Shown: positions 1 to 7,686 of the stretch, in pieces
Layout of the letters: every line of letters begins with the position of its first letter
How positions within the stretch are numbered: position 1 is the first letter of the stretch
Source of the DNA: Caballeronia sp.
GTDB lineage: Bacteria > Pseudomonadota > Gammaproteobacteria > Burkholderiales > Burkholderiaceae
DNA: 48,006 nt
Assembly: GCF_028292365.1 (NCBI RefSeq)
Contig: NZ_JAQGMM010000358.1
Span: 1-48,006 of the forward strand
Direction: 5' to 3'
The notes under the pieces: generated by a model
Database searches by the model: none
What the model saw: the letters and a program-made list of their open reading frames with translations, nothing else
Told to the model about the DNA's origin: nothing
Position numbers and translations under genes: made by a program

Positions 1-382
1 GCGCCGACACACCCACCTCAATCCCCACATGATGATTCTTGGTAAGCAGCCGCAATTGCTCGCGATAATAATGGCCGAATAAATCCGGCCGCGTCAGCGT
101 GGTTTCGAAAATACCCGGCCCTGCGACAAAGCCATACGAACGGCGTGAATCGATTTGCGTATTCAACTCGGTACGCACGCGCACGAACGGATAACACGCG
201 CGCACGCGGTGTGAGAAAGGTTCGTTCTTTCTATAGCGCGCGAACGCGTCGCGCAGGAAAGAGGTGTTGGCTTCGTAGATGGCCGATACCCGCGCAACCG
301 CGGCCACGGGGTCGTCGAAAGACTCCGTCGGGAAGTTGTTGGCAGGCGTGGAATGGCTGGCTTGAGTCCGGTCGTTTGTCAT
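1..382 (-). CDS. amn: AMP nucleosidase, N-terminal part (runs off the left edge)
   Basis: The frame is open from an ATG at 382 to the window edge, giving about 127 residues of N-terminus. It begins MTNDRTQASHSTPANNF and continues through RYRKNEPFSH and YPFVRVRTEL to a stretch containing RSYGFVAGPGIFETTLTRP, then LFGHYYREQLRLL. This follows the N-terminal domain of AMP nucleosidase, which has an aromatic-rich 'YP-V-V' segment followed by 'FG....G.Y.TT.TRP.LF..Y..EQL.LL'. The enzyme hydrolyses AMP to adenine and ribose-5-phosphate in the cytoplasm and helps set the adenylate pool. The catalytic C-terminal nucleoside-phosphorylase-like domain lies outside the window. An AGAAG sequence lies a few bases upstream of the ATG. 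The gene is divergent from the DUF2782 gene. The family call is good; full-length integrity cannot be judged. Confidence 0.8.
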   Translation of the reverse strand, partial: MTNDRTQASHSTPANNFPTESFDDPVAAVARVSAIYEANTSFLRDAFARYRKNEPFSHRVRACYPFVRVRTELNTQIDSRRSYGFVAGPGIFETTLTRPDLFGHYYREQLRLLTKNHHVGIEVGVSA

Positions 383-604
383 GATCTTCTGCGCTCTTGT
401 GATGAATCGACATTAACACGGAAGAACCACACGCCCATGAACACCCCTCCCGGCGATGCGTTTCTTCAACACCTTCCACCGCGTCAACACGGTTTCAATG
501 AAACCAGCGCAAAATAAGGCTTTTGGGAAGGAGTCAACGTCCCTTTAGTGTCCCCTTAGCGAGTGCGTTTTGCTAAAATCCGGGCACTCATCTGGAGAAA
601 CATC

Positions 605-1003
605 ATGAAGCCGCTTCAATCTGTCGCCATCGCGGCCATTCTCGCCGCAGCCAGTATGGGCGCCTACGCGCAATCGGCCGTCGCGACGGATGAACCTCCG
701 GCGCACGTCATGTCGCCTGAAGAGAATGCCGGTCTGCCGGACCTGAAGGCCATCAACCGGCCCGCCGCACAAGTCACCTCGAAGGTCGAGATTTCGCCGC
801 CGCGCCTGCCGAGCTATCACGAGCAAAGCACGAACGGCACTGAAATCACGGAATACCGCGACAAAGGCAAACCCGTCGAAATCGACGTGCGCTCGAACTT
901 CGGCACGCGTTATCAGATGAGCGCCCCGGCCGACACGTCACCGACCGTCCGCGATAACGGCAAGCCCAGCACGCGCCTGCCTTCGTGGAACCTGAAGTAC
1001 TGA
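605..1003 (+). CDS. DUF2782 family exported protein
   Basis: A 132-residue protein starting at ATG 605, preceded by CTGGAGAAACATC (GGAG Shine-Dalgarno). An in-frame extension back to 563 has no ribosome site and would bury the signal peptide. Residues 1-21 (MKPLQSVAIAAILAAASMGAYAQ) form a signal peptide ending AYA. The C-terminal half, around EITEYRDKGKPVEIDV and the following GTRYQMS, matches the small DUF2782 family: a beta-rich 'EYR.NG....I.V....G..Y' core. DUF2782 genes are commonly found beside thrB and polA in beta- and gamma-proteobacteria, and here thrB follows. Function is unknown; a periplasmic location is inferred from the signal peptide. There is a proline-rich linker between signal and core. 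Confidence 0.8.
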   Translation: MKPLQSVAIAAILAAASMGAYAQSAVATDEPPAHVMSPEENAGLPDLKAINRPAAQVTSKVEISPPRLPSYHEQSTNGTEITEYRDKGKPVEIDVRSNFGTRYQMSAPADTSPTVRDNGKPSTRLPSWNLKY

Positions 1004-1020
1004 GCGTTTATTGAAGGCCT

Positions 1021-1045
1021 GTTGAGCGTTTATTGAGCGCTCAAC
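1021..1045. repeat. Hairpin and 14-bp direct repeat after the DUF2782 gene
   Basis: GTTGAGCG (1021-1028) can pair with CGCTCAAC (1038-1045). The sequence TGAGCGTTTATTGA occurs twice, at 1001-1014 (overlapping the stop codon) and 1023-1036. There is no T-run, so it is not a clear intrinsic terminator. It may be a weak processing or termination structure or a small tandem duplication. Confidence 0.4.
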
Positions 1046-1193
1046 CCCTGTGACCGCCGCCGTTTCTCCGCTGGGCCCGACGTTGCGTCGCCGTTGTGTC
1101 GACGTGTGTCGGCAGCGCAACGCCTGACTGACGCGCCCGTCGCATTGCGTCGCCGGTCATCCTGCATGTTCAACCTCACCGACGCTCTCCCGC

Positions 1194-2171
1194 ATGGCCG
1201 TATTCACCGCTGTCACCGATTCCCAGCTCACCGACTGGCTGCAACACTACGAACTCGGCGAAGCCGTCGATTTCCGTGGCATTGCGTCCGGTATCGAAAA
1301 CAGCAACTTCTTCCTGACGACCACGCGCGGCGCGTATGTACTGACAATCTTCGAAAATCTCCCGGCCACGCAGTTGCCGTTTTATCTCGATTTAATGCGC
1401 CATCTGGCGTCGCACGCGGTGCCGGTTCCCGATCCCATGCCACGTCGCGACGGCTCACTGTTCGGCACGCTGAACGGCAAGCCGGCGGCGATCGTGACGA
1501 AACTGGACGGCGCGCCGGAATTGTCGCCGGGTCCGTTGCATTGCATCGAAGTGGGCCAGATGCTGGCGCGGCTTCATTTGGCCGGCCGGGATTTCCCCGC
1601 GCATCAGCCGAACTTGCGCAGCCTCGCGTGGTGGCAGGAGAACGTGCCTGCCGTGCTATCGCATTTGAGCGACGCACAGCACGCGCTGATCACCAGCGAA
1701 CTCGCCCATCAGGCGGCGTTTTTTGCATCGGAAGAGTATCGGTTGCTGCCCGAAGGCCCATGTCATTGCGACCTGTTCCGCGACAATGTGCTGTTCGCGC
1801 ATCCGACGGCAGATGAGACGCAGCTCGGCGGATTCTTCGATTTCTATTTTGCCGGCAACGACAAATGGCTCTTCGATGTCGCCGTCTGCGTGAACGACTG
1901 GTGCGTCGATCTGGCAACCGGCGCGCTGGATGTCGCGCGGGTCAACGCGTTGCTGCGCGCCTATCAGACAGTGCGGCCGTTCACGCCGGCCGAAGCGCAT
2001 CACTGGAACGACATGCTGCGCGCGGGCGCGTTGCGCTTCTGGGTGTCGCGTCTCTATGATTTTTACCGGCCACGCGAAGCCGAGATGCTAAAACCGCATG
2101 ATCCTGGCCATTTCGAACGCATTTTGCGCGAGCGCATCAAAGTTGCGCCTCCTCCCGTTCACGGTAATTAA
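1194..2171 (+). CDS. thrB: Homoserine kinase, choline-kinase-like (ThrB type II)
   Basis: A 325-residue cytoplasmic kinase that phosphorylates L-homoserine with ATP, the step before threonine synthase. It belongs to the aminoglycoside/choline-kinase fold found in Pseudomonas and Burkholderia, not the GHMP fold of E. coli ThrB. Visible signatures are the N-lobe segment [20 protein letters not shown] (about residues 31-50), the Brenner-type catalytic loop [11 protein letters not shown] (His191, Asp193, Asn198) and the metal-binding [10 protein letters not shown] that follows. Length is usual for the family. The start ATG at 1194 ([11 protein letters not shown]) has no strong ribosome site but the N-terminus matches the family. 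The downstream membrane-protein gene starts three bases after the stop, suggesting co-transcription. Confidence 0.93.
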   Translation: MAVFTAVTDSQLTDWLQHYELGEAVDFRGIASGIENSNFFLTTTRGAYVLTIFENLPATQLPFYLDLMRHLASHAVPVPDPMPRRDGSLFGTLNGKPAAIVTKLDGAPELSPGPLHCIEVGQMLARLHLAGRDFPAHQPNLRSLAWWQENVPAVLSHLSDAQHALITSELAHQAAFFASEEYRLLPEGPCHCDLFRDNVLFAHPTADETQLGGFFDFYFAGNDKWLFDVAVCVNDWCVDLATGALDVARVNALLRAYQTVRPFTPAEAHHWNDMLRAGALRFWVSRLYDFYRPREAEMLKPHDPGHFERILRERIKVAPPPVHGN

Positions 2172-2174
2172 TCA

Positions 2175-2993
2175 ATGCAATTGATCGAAGTCCCCGCCAA
2201 AACCGGTTATGTGTGGTTCCGCCAGGGTATCTGGCTGTTTCGCCGGAATCCGCTCGCGTTTCTCACGGTGTTCTTCGCCTATCTGTTTGCTATGACGCTG
2301 ATCTCGCGGCTGCCGCTGATCGGTCCCGTGCTGCCGCTGCTGCTGATTCCGGGCGTGGCCGTGGGGTTCATGGCGGCTTGCCGCAATACCATCGCCAAGA
2401 AACCAGTCTGGCCGACAGTACTCGTCGACGGCTTTCGTGCTTATGGGCAGATCGTCGCGCGCCGCCTGCTGGTGCTGGGCGTGATCTATGTGGCAGCCAT
2501 GGGCTTGATCTTCGCCGCGTCCGCGCTGGCCGACGGCGGCTTGCTGCTCAACATGATGCTCGGCAATGGCCCAGCCGGTGATCCGGAAACCGTGGCGGCA
2601 AGCTTCAATCCGCTCGCAGTGCTGGTCGCCATGGTCTGCTACCTGCCGGTCGCCATGCTGTTCTGGTTCGCGCCTATTTTGGTCGCCTGGCACGACGTAC
2701 CGCCGGTGAAAGCGCTGTTTTTCAGCTTCGTCAGTTGCTGGCGCAATCGCGGTGCGTTTGTTATCTACGGCGTGTTGTGGATTGGTATTGCGCTAGCCGT
2801 GTCCTTCGGACTCAGCGCGTTGATGCAGGTGCTCGGCGCGGCGCAGGACTTGGCCCTCGCGGTGTTGATGCCGGCGTCCATTCTCGTGACAACCGCGTTG
2901 TATTGCTCGTTTTACGCGACGTATCGCGGCTGTTTCGGCGTGCAATCGGAAGATACGCCGGACATTCCGGATCCGTCCGAACCGCCGGTATGA
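2175..2993 (+). CDS. BPSS1780-family integral membrane protein
   Basis: A 272-residue hydrophobic protein. It starts MQLIEVPAKTGYVWFRQGIW and has about six hydrophobic segments: near residues 27-45, 48-65, 95-120, 145-175, 195-225 and 230-250. The N-terminal 'P...G..W...G...FRRNP' pattern and overall length match the BPSS1780 family of Burkholderia inner-membrane proteins, whose function is unknown. The start lies only three bases after the thrB stop codon, so the two probably share a transcript. A strong intrinsic terminator follows at 3025. The C-terminus is acidic and proline-rich (EDTPDIPDPSEPPV). Confidence 0.75.
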   Translation: MQLIEVPAKTGYVWFRQGIWLFRRNPLAFLTVFFAYLFAMTLISRLPLIGPVLPLLLIPGVAVGFMAACRNTIAKKPVWPTVLVDGFRAYGQIVARRLLVLGVIYVAAMGLIFAASALADGGLLLNMMLGNGPAGDPETVAASFNPLAVLVAMVCYLPVAMLFWFAPILVAWHDVPPVKALFFSFVSCWRNRGAFVIYGVLWIGIALAVSFGLSALMQVLGAAQDLALAVLMPASILVTTALYCSFYATYRGCFGVQSEDTPDIPDPSEPPV

Positions 2994-3024
2994 GTCTTCC
3001 GATGAGCGGGTCCAGATGATCGAA

Positions 3025-3060
3025 CGCCGATGACTATTTGGTCATCGGCGTTTTTGTTTG
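3025..3060 (+). terminator. Rho-independent terminator after the thrB unit
   Basis: CGCCGATGAC (3025-3034) pairs perfectly with GTCATCGGCG (3041-3050) across a six-base loop, followed by TTTTTGTTT. It ends the thrB/membrane-protein transcript and separates it from ohrR. Confidence 0.9.
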
Positions 3061-3106
3061 AGGCGTGCCCTGAAGTGGGCGCGGTCGGCTTCCGCAGGTG
3101 GTTTCC

Positions 3107-3144
3107 TTAGTGCACTAAATATTTGCGTACACTAGCGATATATT
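3107..3144. promoter_or_regulatory. Candidate OhrR operator/promoter of ohrR
   Basis: A perfect 12-bp palindrome TTAGTGCACTAA (3107-3118) is followed by AATATTTGCG and by GCGATATATT (3135-3144), 29 bp before the ohrR ATG. Closely similar words (TTTAGT, GCAC, AAAT, TTTGCG, GCGATATATT) occur in front of ohr at 3662-3696. Autoregulation of ohrR and control of ohr by OhrR is established for the family. Assigning these particular words as the operator is inference from their repetition. Confidence 0.6.
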
Positions 3145-3172
3145 CGTTTTTGCGTATTCAGGCGCGACCGTC

Positions 3173-3625
3173 ATGACTTCTACCCGGCAATTTCCGCTCG
3201 AACTCGACGCCCAGCTTTGCTTCGCGCTGTACTCGACCTCGCTCGCGATGACCAAGACGTACAAGCCGCTGCTGGACAAGGTCGGACTGACCTATCCGCA
3301 ATATCTGGCCATGCTGGTGTTGTGGGAGAGCGACGACCTGACCGTCAAGCAGATGGCCGAACGGCTAAGCCTCGATTCGGCCACCATGACACCTTTGCTC
3401 AAGCGTCTTGAAGCGCAAGGGTACGTCAAGCGCGTGCGCGGCATTGAAGACGAACGGCAAGTGCATATCCACCTTACCGACGCTGGCCGCGAACTGAAGA
3501 AGGCTATTCGCGGTATTCCCGGCGAGATCTACTGTGCAGCCGGATCGGACGCCGACCGGCTCATCAAGCTGCGGGACGATCTGATACGGCTGCGCGCGTC
3601 GCTGATCGACCATAACGAAGTTTAA
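3173..3625 (+). CDS. ohrR: OhrR, MarR-family organic-hydroperoxide-sensing repressor
   Basis: A 150-residue winged-helix regulator of the MarR family. The HTH region covers about residues 55-85 (LTVKQMAERLSLDSATMTPL), followed by the wing with VKRVRG and DERQ. Cys16, in LDAQLCFALYS, occupies the peroxidatic sensing position. A second cysteine, Cys121 (GEIYCAAG), fits the two-cysteine OhrR type, in which oxidation forms an intersubunit disulfide and releases DNA. The neighbour ohr is the family's classic target. The start ATG is at 3173. The candidate operator directly upstream suggests autorepression. The gene has its own promoter region after the thrB terminator. Confidence 0.92.
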   Translation: MTSTRQFPLELDAQLCFALYSTSLAMTKTYKPLLDKVGLTYPQYLAMLVLWESDDLTVKQMAERLSLDSATMTPLLKRLEAQGYVKRVRGIEDERQVHIHLTDAGRELKKAIRGIPGEIYCAAGSDADRLIKLRDDLIRLRASLIDHNEV

Positions 3626-3661
3626 AACCTCGATAGTCACAATCAATCATTCAGACGCCAA

Positions 3662-3696
3662 TTTAGTTTGCACACAAATGATTTGCGCGATATATT
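3662..3696. promoter_or_regulatory. Candidate OhrR operator/promoter of ohr
   Basis: TTTAGTTTGCACACAAAT (3662-3679) followed by TTTGCG and GCGATATATT (3687-3696) lies about 90 bp before ohr. It shares several words in the same order with the sequence before ohrR, which is the main reason for proposing that one regulator binds both. Confidence 0.55.
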
Positions 3697-3784
3697 TATT
3701 CCCGTTGGCACCGCGTTACCGGACTTGGACCCTGCATCACCCTCTTTCTGCCGCCGAGCGGCAACTGTTGAACAGGAGAACATC

Positions 3785-4204
3785 ATGAGCATTCTTTACA
3801 CAGCAACCGCAACGAGCACGGGTGGCCGCGACGGCCGGGCAGTTTCGTCGGACGAAAACCTGGATGTGAAATTGAGCGCGCCGAAGGCACTGGGCGGCAC
3901 GGGCGCAGCCGGCACGAACCCGGAACAGTTATTTGCCGCTGGTTATTCAGCCTGTTTCCTGAGCGCGATGAAATTTGTCGCCGGCCAGGAAAAGAAGACC
4001 ATTCCCGCCGACACGACGGTTACCGCCGACGTGGGCGTGGGCCCGAATGACAAGGGCGGTTTCGCGCTGGACGTTGAATTGCGGGTTTCGCTGCCGGGAC
4101 TGGATGCGGCTGAAGCGCATAAGCTGGTAGAAACAGCTCACCAGGTGTGTCCGTACTCGAACGCGACGCGCAATAACGTCGACGTGCGCGTCAAGTTGGT
4201 CTAA
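3785..4204 (+). CDS. ohr: Organic hydroperoxide resistance protein, thiol peroxidase
   Basis: A 139-residue OsmC/Ohr-family peroxidase that reduces organic hydroperoxides through a Cys-based mechanism, with lipoylated proteins as the known reductants. The catalytic pair is visible as Cys57 (GYSACFLSAM) and Cys122 (HQVCPYSNATR). The GTNPEQLFAAGYSACF signature and the GFALDVELRVSLPG stretch are diagnostic of Ohr rather than OsmC. I chose ATG 3785, which has AGGAG just upstream and starts MSILYTATATSTGGRDG as usual. The frame extends back to 3668 but that part is unlike the family and overlaps the presumed promoter. Adjacent ohrR is the likely repressor. A strong terminator follows at 4289. Confidence 0.95.
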   Translation: MSILYTATATSTGGRDGRAVSSDENLDVKLSAPKALGGTGAAGTNPEQLFAAGYSACFLSAMKFVAGQEKKTIPADTTVTADVGVGPNDKGGFALDVELRVSLPGLDAAEAHKLVETAHQVCPYSNATRNNVDVRVKLV

Positions 4205-4288
4205 GCGCGCCAAGGCGCGGGCGTGGTTGAGCGATGGAAATCCTCCTGCGCCTGTCGCTCCAGCGAGCCTCCAGCAGCAGCCAGACGC

Positions 4289-4321
4289 AAAAATGCCGGC
4301 CCTTGTGGCCGGCATTTTTTT
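4289..4321. terminator. Bidirectional rho-independent terminator between ohr and the DUF3563 gene
   Basis: AAAAATGCCGGCC (4289-4301) pairs with GGCCGGCATTTTT (4307-4319) around a five-base loop. A-run on one side and T-run on the other allow termination from both convergent genes. Confidence 0.9.
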
Positions 4322-4392
4322 GCTTCGACAACGCCGTTTTCAGCGTGACGATTCCTGCTTGTCCTTCTACTGGCTAACGAGCTACCGCAGAA

Positions 4393-4566
4393 TTACTGCG
4401 CGAGCCACGAAGGATGACGCGAGTTTGCGCGACGATCCAGCTTCTGCATGCGGTATTCGAGGTCGTAAATGTCACTGGCTTCGGCCAGATAAGCATCGTT
4501 ACGCTCCTTGTCACGCTGGTCGGCGGATTTGGTCAGGAACAGGAAGAGGCGGCTGAGCAGATACAT
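4393..4566 (-). CDS. DUF3563 family miniprotein
   Basis: A 57-residue protein starting MYLLSRLFLFLTKSADQRDK, with a middle segment ERNDAYLAEASDIYDLEYRM and a tail ending HPSWLAQ. The 'RNDAYLAEA.D..DLE.RM..LD' pattern is that of the DUF3563 family, small proteins common in Burkholderiaceae whose function is unknown. It begins with a short hydrophobic stretch followed by a charged helical region. The ATG at 4566 is preceded by GCGAGGTTCACC. It faces ohr tail-to-tail across a shared terminator. Two TAGGGTAA-type palindromes lie upstream and may bind a regulator. Confidence 0.75.
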   Translation of the reverse strand: MYLLSRLFLFLTKSADQRDKERNDAYLAEASDIYDLEYRMQKLDRRANSRHPSWLAQ

Positions 4567-4587
4567 GGTGAACCTCGCTTAAATGAT

Positions 4588-4633
4588 TAGGGTAAGTACC
4601 TAGTGCTTTGAACGAAGTATAGGGTAATCCCTA
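4588..4633. promoter_or_regulatory. Two palindromic TAGGGTAA boxes upstream of the DUF3563 gene
   Basis: TAGGGTAAGTACCTA (4588-4602) and TAGGGTAATCCCTA (4620-4633) are related inverted repeats with starts 32 bp apart, about three helical turns. They lie 22-67 bp upstream of the DUF3563 start codon, in the presumed promoter. The arrangement fits cooperative binding of a dimeric regulator; which one is unknown. Confidence 0.5.
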
Positions 4634-4697
4634 AGCAAATGCTAGTGCTCAAAAAAGAATCACGTTGATACGAAAGACTTTTTTACAACACTCGAGC

Positions 4698-5834
4698 CTA
4701 AACCAGGGTTTCGTCGCGCACGGCCGCTTGCACGCGGCGCTGGTATTTGAAGAATTCCCAGAGCATGGCCGAGGCGTCCGGTCCTTTGGACGAATGGAAC
4801 TGCACGGTGTCGTCGCCACCGCTCCAGGCATGGCCCAACCCGCGCACGATGCACGTCTTGATGACTCGTCGCCCGCCTTTGACGTAATCCGTCACAACGC
4901 TGTCCGCTTGCGTTTCCTCGCGGCGCTCGCCGTTGCGCCAAGCGCCGCTTGCGTCGATGAAGCGGTTCAGGCGCAGGAATTCCGTTGTCAATTGCTCAGC
5001 ATTGGTCTTCGATACAACCGAATCCAGTTCGCCGTGGACAATGATGGCCGGCATGCCGGGGTAATCGGCGACGTCAACTGCAGCGTCGATCAGGCCAACA
5101 GGGTCGCTGCGGCTGCCGCGCCGCATGGCGTCCATTGCGCCGATTGCGGAGTTTGCGTCGCCGAAAACCACGCCGGAGTGCAATCCGACCGCCGCGAACA
5201 GCGACGGATATTTAACGGCGAGCATGGCTGCGAGTCCCGCACCAGCCGACATACCGGCCAGATAAATACGTTCGGGATCGAAATGGTGACGCGCGACTGC
5301 TTCAGTCACCAGGGAAGCGACCGCTGCCGCTTCGCCCCCGCCTGAATTGACGGAATCTTCGTACCAATGCCAGCAGCGATGGACGTGCGCGGTCTTCGAT
5401 TGCTCGGGATACAGCACGGCGAATCCGAAGCGGTCAGCCAGCAAATTGATACGCGTGCCCTGCGCAAACTCTTCAGCCGATTGCTGGCAGCCGTGCATCA
5501 TCACGACCAGCGGCATGTCCGTGAGCGATGCGCCGGTCGGCAGATACAAGGCATACGCCAGGTGATTGACGAACCGGCCAGCTGTTGGCGGGGCCGAATG
5601 GAACGACCGGCTCCACTGTCCTGCGGCCCACGCCGAGGCGCGCGGCCTGACCCGCGACTCGCGGGCTGCACGCGGTTTGGGTGTGATTTTGGGTTTCGCC
5701 GCAGCCGGTTTGGCCGCCTTGGCGCGAACAGGCTGCGCCGGAGCGCGCGTTTTCGGCGCTCGGGGCGGGGCGATCTGTGTCGCTACAAGGCGTTTCAAGC
5801 CTCGCAGCCAGAGTTTTGTCAGGCTTTTTGGCAT
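4698..5834 (-). CDS. PHB-depolymerase-family esterase
   Basis: A 378-residue alpha/beta-hydrolase of the short-chain polyhydroxyalkanoate depolymerase / feruloyl-esterase-like family (type 1 catalytic domain). Residues 1-70 are a basic, Ala/Pro/Lys-rich tract (MPKSLTKLWLRGLKRLV...). The catalytic domain has the oxyanion motif HGCQQSAEEFA (His114 region), the lipase box GMSAG with Ser196, an acid at Asp271 (HGELDSVV) and His335 (GLGHAWSGGD). The family cleaves hydroxyalkanoate or other ester polymers and oligomers. No clear signal peptide is visible, so the location is uncertain; the basic N-terminus could bind granules or the envelope. I chose ATG 5834; the frame extends to 5939 but that part is low quality and has no ribosome site. 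Confidence 0.82.
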   Translation of the reverse strand: MPKSLTKLWLRGLKRLVATQIAPPRAPKTRAPAQPVRAKAAKPAAAKPKITPKPRAARESRVRPRASAWAAGQWSRSFHSAPPTAGRFVNHLAYALYLPTGASLTDMPLVVMMHGCQQSAEEFAQGTRINLLADRFGFAVLYPEQSKTAHVHRCWHWYEDSVNSGGGEAAAVASLVTEAVARHHFDPERIYLAGMSAGAGLAAMLAVKYPSLFAAVGLHSGVVFGDANSAIGAMDAMRRGSRSDPVGLIDAAVDVADYPGMPAIIVHGELDSVVSKTNAEQLTTEFLRLNRFIDASGAWRNGERREETQADSVVTDYVKGGRRVIKTCIVRGLGHAWSGGDDTVQFHSSKGPDASAMLWEFFKYQRRVQAAVRDETLV

Positions 5835-6104
5835 GGAATTCGGGTCCGCACACGGAGAAATGGATCGCCAAACCCTTCGGGAATGACGAATGTTGTGCAG
5901 TGCACAATAGCATTTATTCCGGGACCGTGCGCGCACCACAGAATTTCATATTGCGTCACGTTGTCGTCATGTAGACGGTTGATACGGTACGTTGCGTTAA
6001 TTTTACTGAAACCCATTGTTATTTATAGACTCCCTCTAAAAATTTTAGAAGGCCGCGCGGCAGGTATACTGTCGGCTTTCTCCCGCTCTGCAGAAACAAT
6101 CTTC

Positions 6105-6800
6105 ATGCCTGACTTGCCGCTTTCGCTTTGGCTCTCAATTACTTCGCTCGGCAGCGTCGGCGTCATGATTCCGCTCGCGCTCGCCGTTGCCGCCTGGCTG
6201 GCGCTGGGTTATCCATGGCGTTACGCCGTGTGCTGGCTAGCCGTGCTCGGCTCTGCCAGCGTCCTGGTGGCGTTGACGAAAATCGCGTTCATGGGCTGGG
6301 GTGTCGGTGTGCGCGACCTGGATTTCACGGGCATCAGCGGTCATGCGATGGTGTCGTCGGCGGTATTGCCGGTGGCTTTGTTCGTCGCGTGTTTGCCGGG
6401 GCGCCGATGGGTACGCGCGTTCGGCGTGTCGGCGGGCGTGCTGATCGGAATGGTGGTCGGCGTGTCGCGGATCTTGCTGAATGCGCATTCAGTGTCCGAG
6501 GTGGTGACAGGATGCGGACTCGGTGCGCTCGCCGCGCTGGTGTTCGTGGTGTTCGCCTGGCGCGCTGAATCCGGCAAGCTGGCCGCTGCACCGGTTGCGG
6601 TGAGCCTTGCGATGGTGGCTATCACGCTGCATGGGATTTCTGTGCCAACACAGCGCTGGATCACAGATATCGCCCTGGATTTGTCGGGCCGCGAGCAACC
6701 TTATATTCGCGCAAAATGGAAAGCGGGTCGTTATGACAAGCCAGTTGCACGTCCGCCGCAACATATCGATGTGCGGTTTTCAGGGACGTCGGAATCGTAA
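6105..6800 (+). CDS. PAP2-family membrane phosphatase
   Basis: A 231-residue, multi-pass membrane protein (about five or six hydrophobic helices) with the core of the PAP2/phosphatidic-acid-phosphatase superfamily. The phosphatase motif 2 is present as GISGHAMVSSAV. Motif 3 appears as SRILLNAHSVSEVVTG, with the conserved His but Glu instead of the usual Asp. Motif 1 is weak: a Lys and an Arg flank FMGWGVGV. Members dephosphorylate lipid or polyprenyl phosphates at the membrane. I chose ATG 6105 (MPDLPLSLWLSITSLG). The open frame extends back to 5367, but that part overlaps the opposite-strand esterase and is a GC artefact. The altered motif 3 makes substrate and activity uncertain. Confidence 0.72.
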   Translation: MPDLPLSLWLSITSLGSVGVMIPLALAVAAWLALGYPWRYAVCWLAVLGSASVLVALTKIAFMGWGVGVRDLDFTGISGHAMVSSAVLPVALFVACLPGRRWVRAFGVSAGVLIGMVVGVSRILLNAHSVSEVVTGCGLGALAALVFVVFAWRAESGKLAAAPVAVSLAMVAITLHGISVPTQRWITDIALDLSGREQPYIRAKWKAGRYDKPVARPPQHIDVRFSGTSES

Positions 6801-6842
6801 AGGGGGGGTGCGTCGGCGTCGTTGGGCGCGAATGAACCCGCT

Positions 6843-6870
6843 ATCGTTATAACCCCGAATATATTACGAT
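6843..6870. promoter_or_regulatory. ModE operator upstream of modA
   Basis: ATCGTTATAA (6843-6852), seven bases, then TATATTACGAT (6860-6870) form an imperfect inverted repeat. It matches the established ModE box pattern (ATCG-TATA half-sites inverted around 6-7 bp). It lies 30 bp before the modA start. A full ModE is encoded at the other end of the operon. Molybdate-bound ModE repressing modABC is the known mode of control. Confidence 0.85.
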
Positions 6871-6900
6871 GCGCTTTCTATCCCCTTCGACCTGTCCATC

Positions 6901-7662
6901 GTGTTCAATCTCAAACACTCGCTGATCGCCGCTGTCTTCACGTTCACGCTGCAATCCGCCGCCCACGCCGATGAAATCGTCGTGTCCGCCGCAGCAAGCC
7001 TGACCAATGCGTTCAAAGCCATCGGCGACGCTTACGAGAAACAGCATCCCGGCACGAAAGTCCTGATGAACTTCGGCGCCTCCGACGTACTGATGCAGCA
7101 AATCGTGAAAGGCGCGCCCGCTGATGTGTTCGCCTCCGCCGATCAAAAGGCCATGGACAAGGCTGTCGACGAAAAGGTCATCGCTACCGAGTCGCGCCGG
7201 GACTTTGCCGCCAACTCGCTCGTGCTGATCGTCCCGAAAGACAGCACATTTGCACCCGCCAGCGTCAAAGACCTCACGGCCGCCAGCGTGAAACGCGTGG
7301 CTTACGGCGATCCGGCATCGGTACCGGTCGGCCGCTATACCGAAGGCGCGCTCAAGGAAGCCGGCGTATGGGACGCCGTCAGCGCCAAGGGTGTGCTCGC
7401 GGCCAACGTACGCCAAAGCCTGGACTACGTGGCGCGCGGCGAAGTGGACGCCGGCTTCGTATTCAGCACCGACGCCGCCGTGATGCCGGATCGCGTAAAA
7501 GTGGCGCTGAGCGTACCGACACAAACATCGATTACCTATCCCATCGCTCAGGTCGCCCAGAGCAAACACGCCGCCGATGCCCAGCAGTTCATCGCGTATG
7601 TATTGTCGCCGGACGGCCAGAAGACGCTCGCTCAATTCGGCTTCAAACCGCCGGTGAAATAA
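6901..7662 (+). CDS. modA: Molybdate ABC transporter, periplasmic binding protein
   Basis: A 253-residue secreted binding protein that captures molybdate (and tungstate) in the periplasm for ModBC. Residues 1-23 (MFNLKHSLIAAVFTFTLQSAAHA) are a signal peptide. The mature start DEIVVSAAASLTNAFKAIG is the ModA signature whose serines bind the oxyanion. Further family segments are GASDVLMQQIVKGAPADVFASAD, the GRYTEGALK region and the C-terminal QQFIAYVLSPDGQKTLAQFGF. The start is GTG at 6901; the only nearby upstream ATG (6869) is out of frame. modB follows 24 bp downstream. The gene is directly behind a ModE operator. Confidence 0.94.
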   Translation: MFNLKHSLIAAVFTFTLQSAAHADEIVVSAAASLTNAFKAIGDAYEKQHPGTKVLMNFGASDVLMQQIVKGAPADVFASADQKAMDKAVDEKVIATESRRDFAANSLVLIVPKDSTFAPASVKDLTAASVKRVAYGDPASVPVGRYTEGALKEAGVWDAVSAKGVLAANVRQSLDYVARGEVDAGFVFSTDAAVMPDRVKVALSVPTQTSITYPIAQVAQSKHAADAQQFIAYVLSPDGQKTLAQFGFKPPVK

Positions 7663-7686
7663 CCCTGCTCTATAAAACTTAACACC

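Noticed and set aside
5367-6104. Upstream extension of the PAP2 phosphatase frame
   Set aside because: It overlaps the well-supported esterase on the other strand, is Arg-rich as expected from a GC-driven frame, and the phosphatase has a natural start at 6105.
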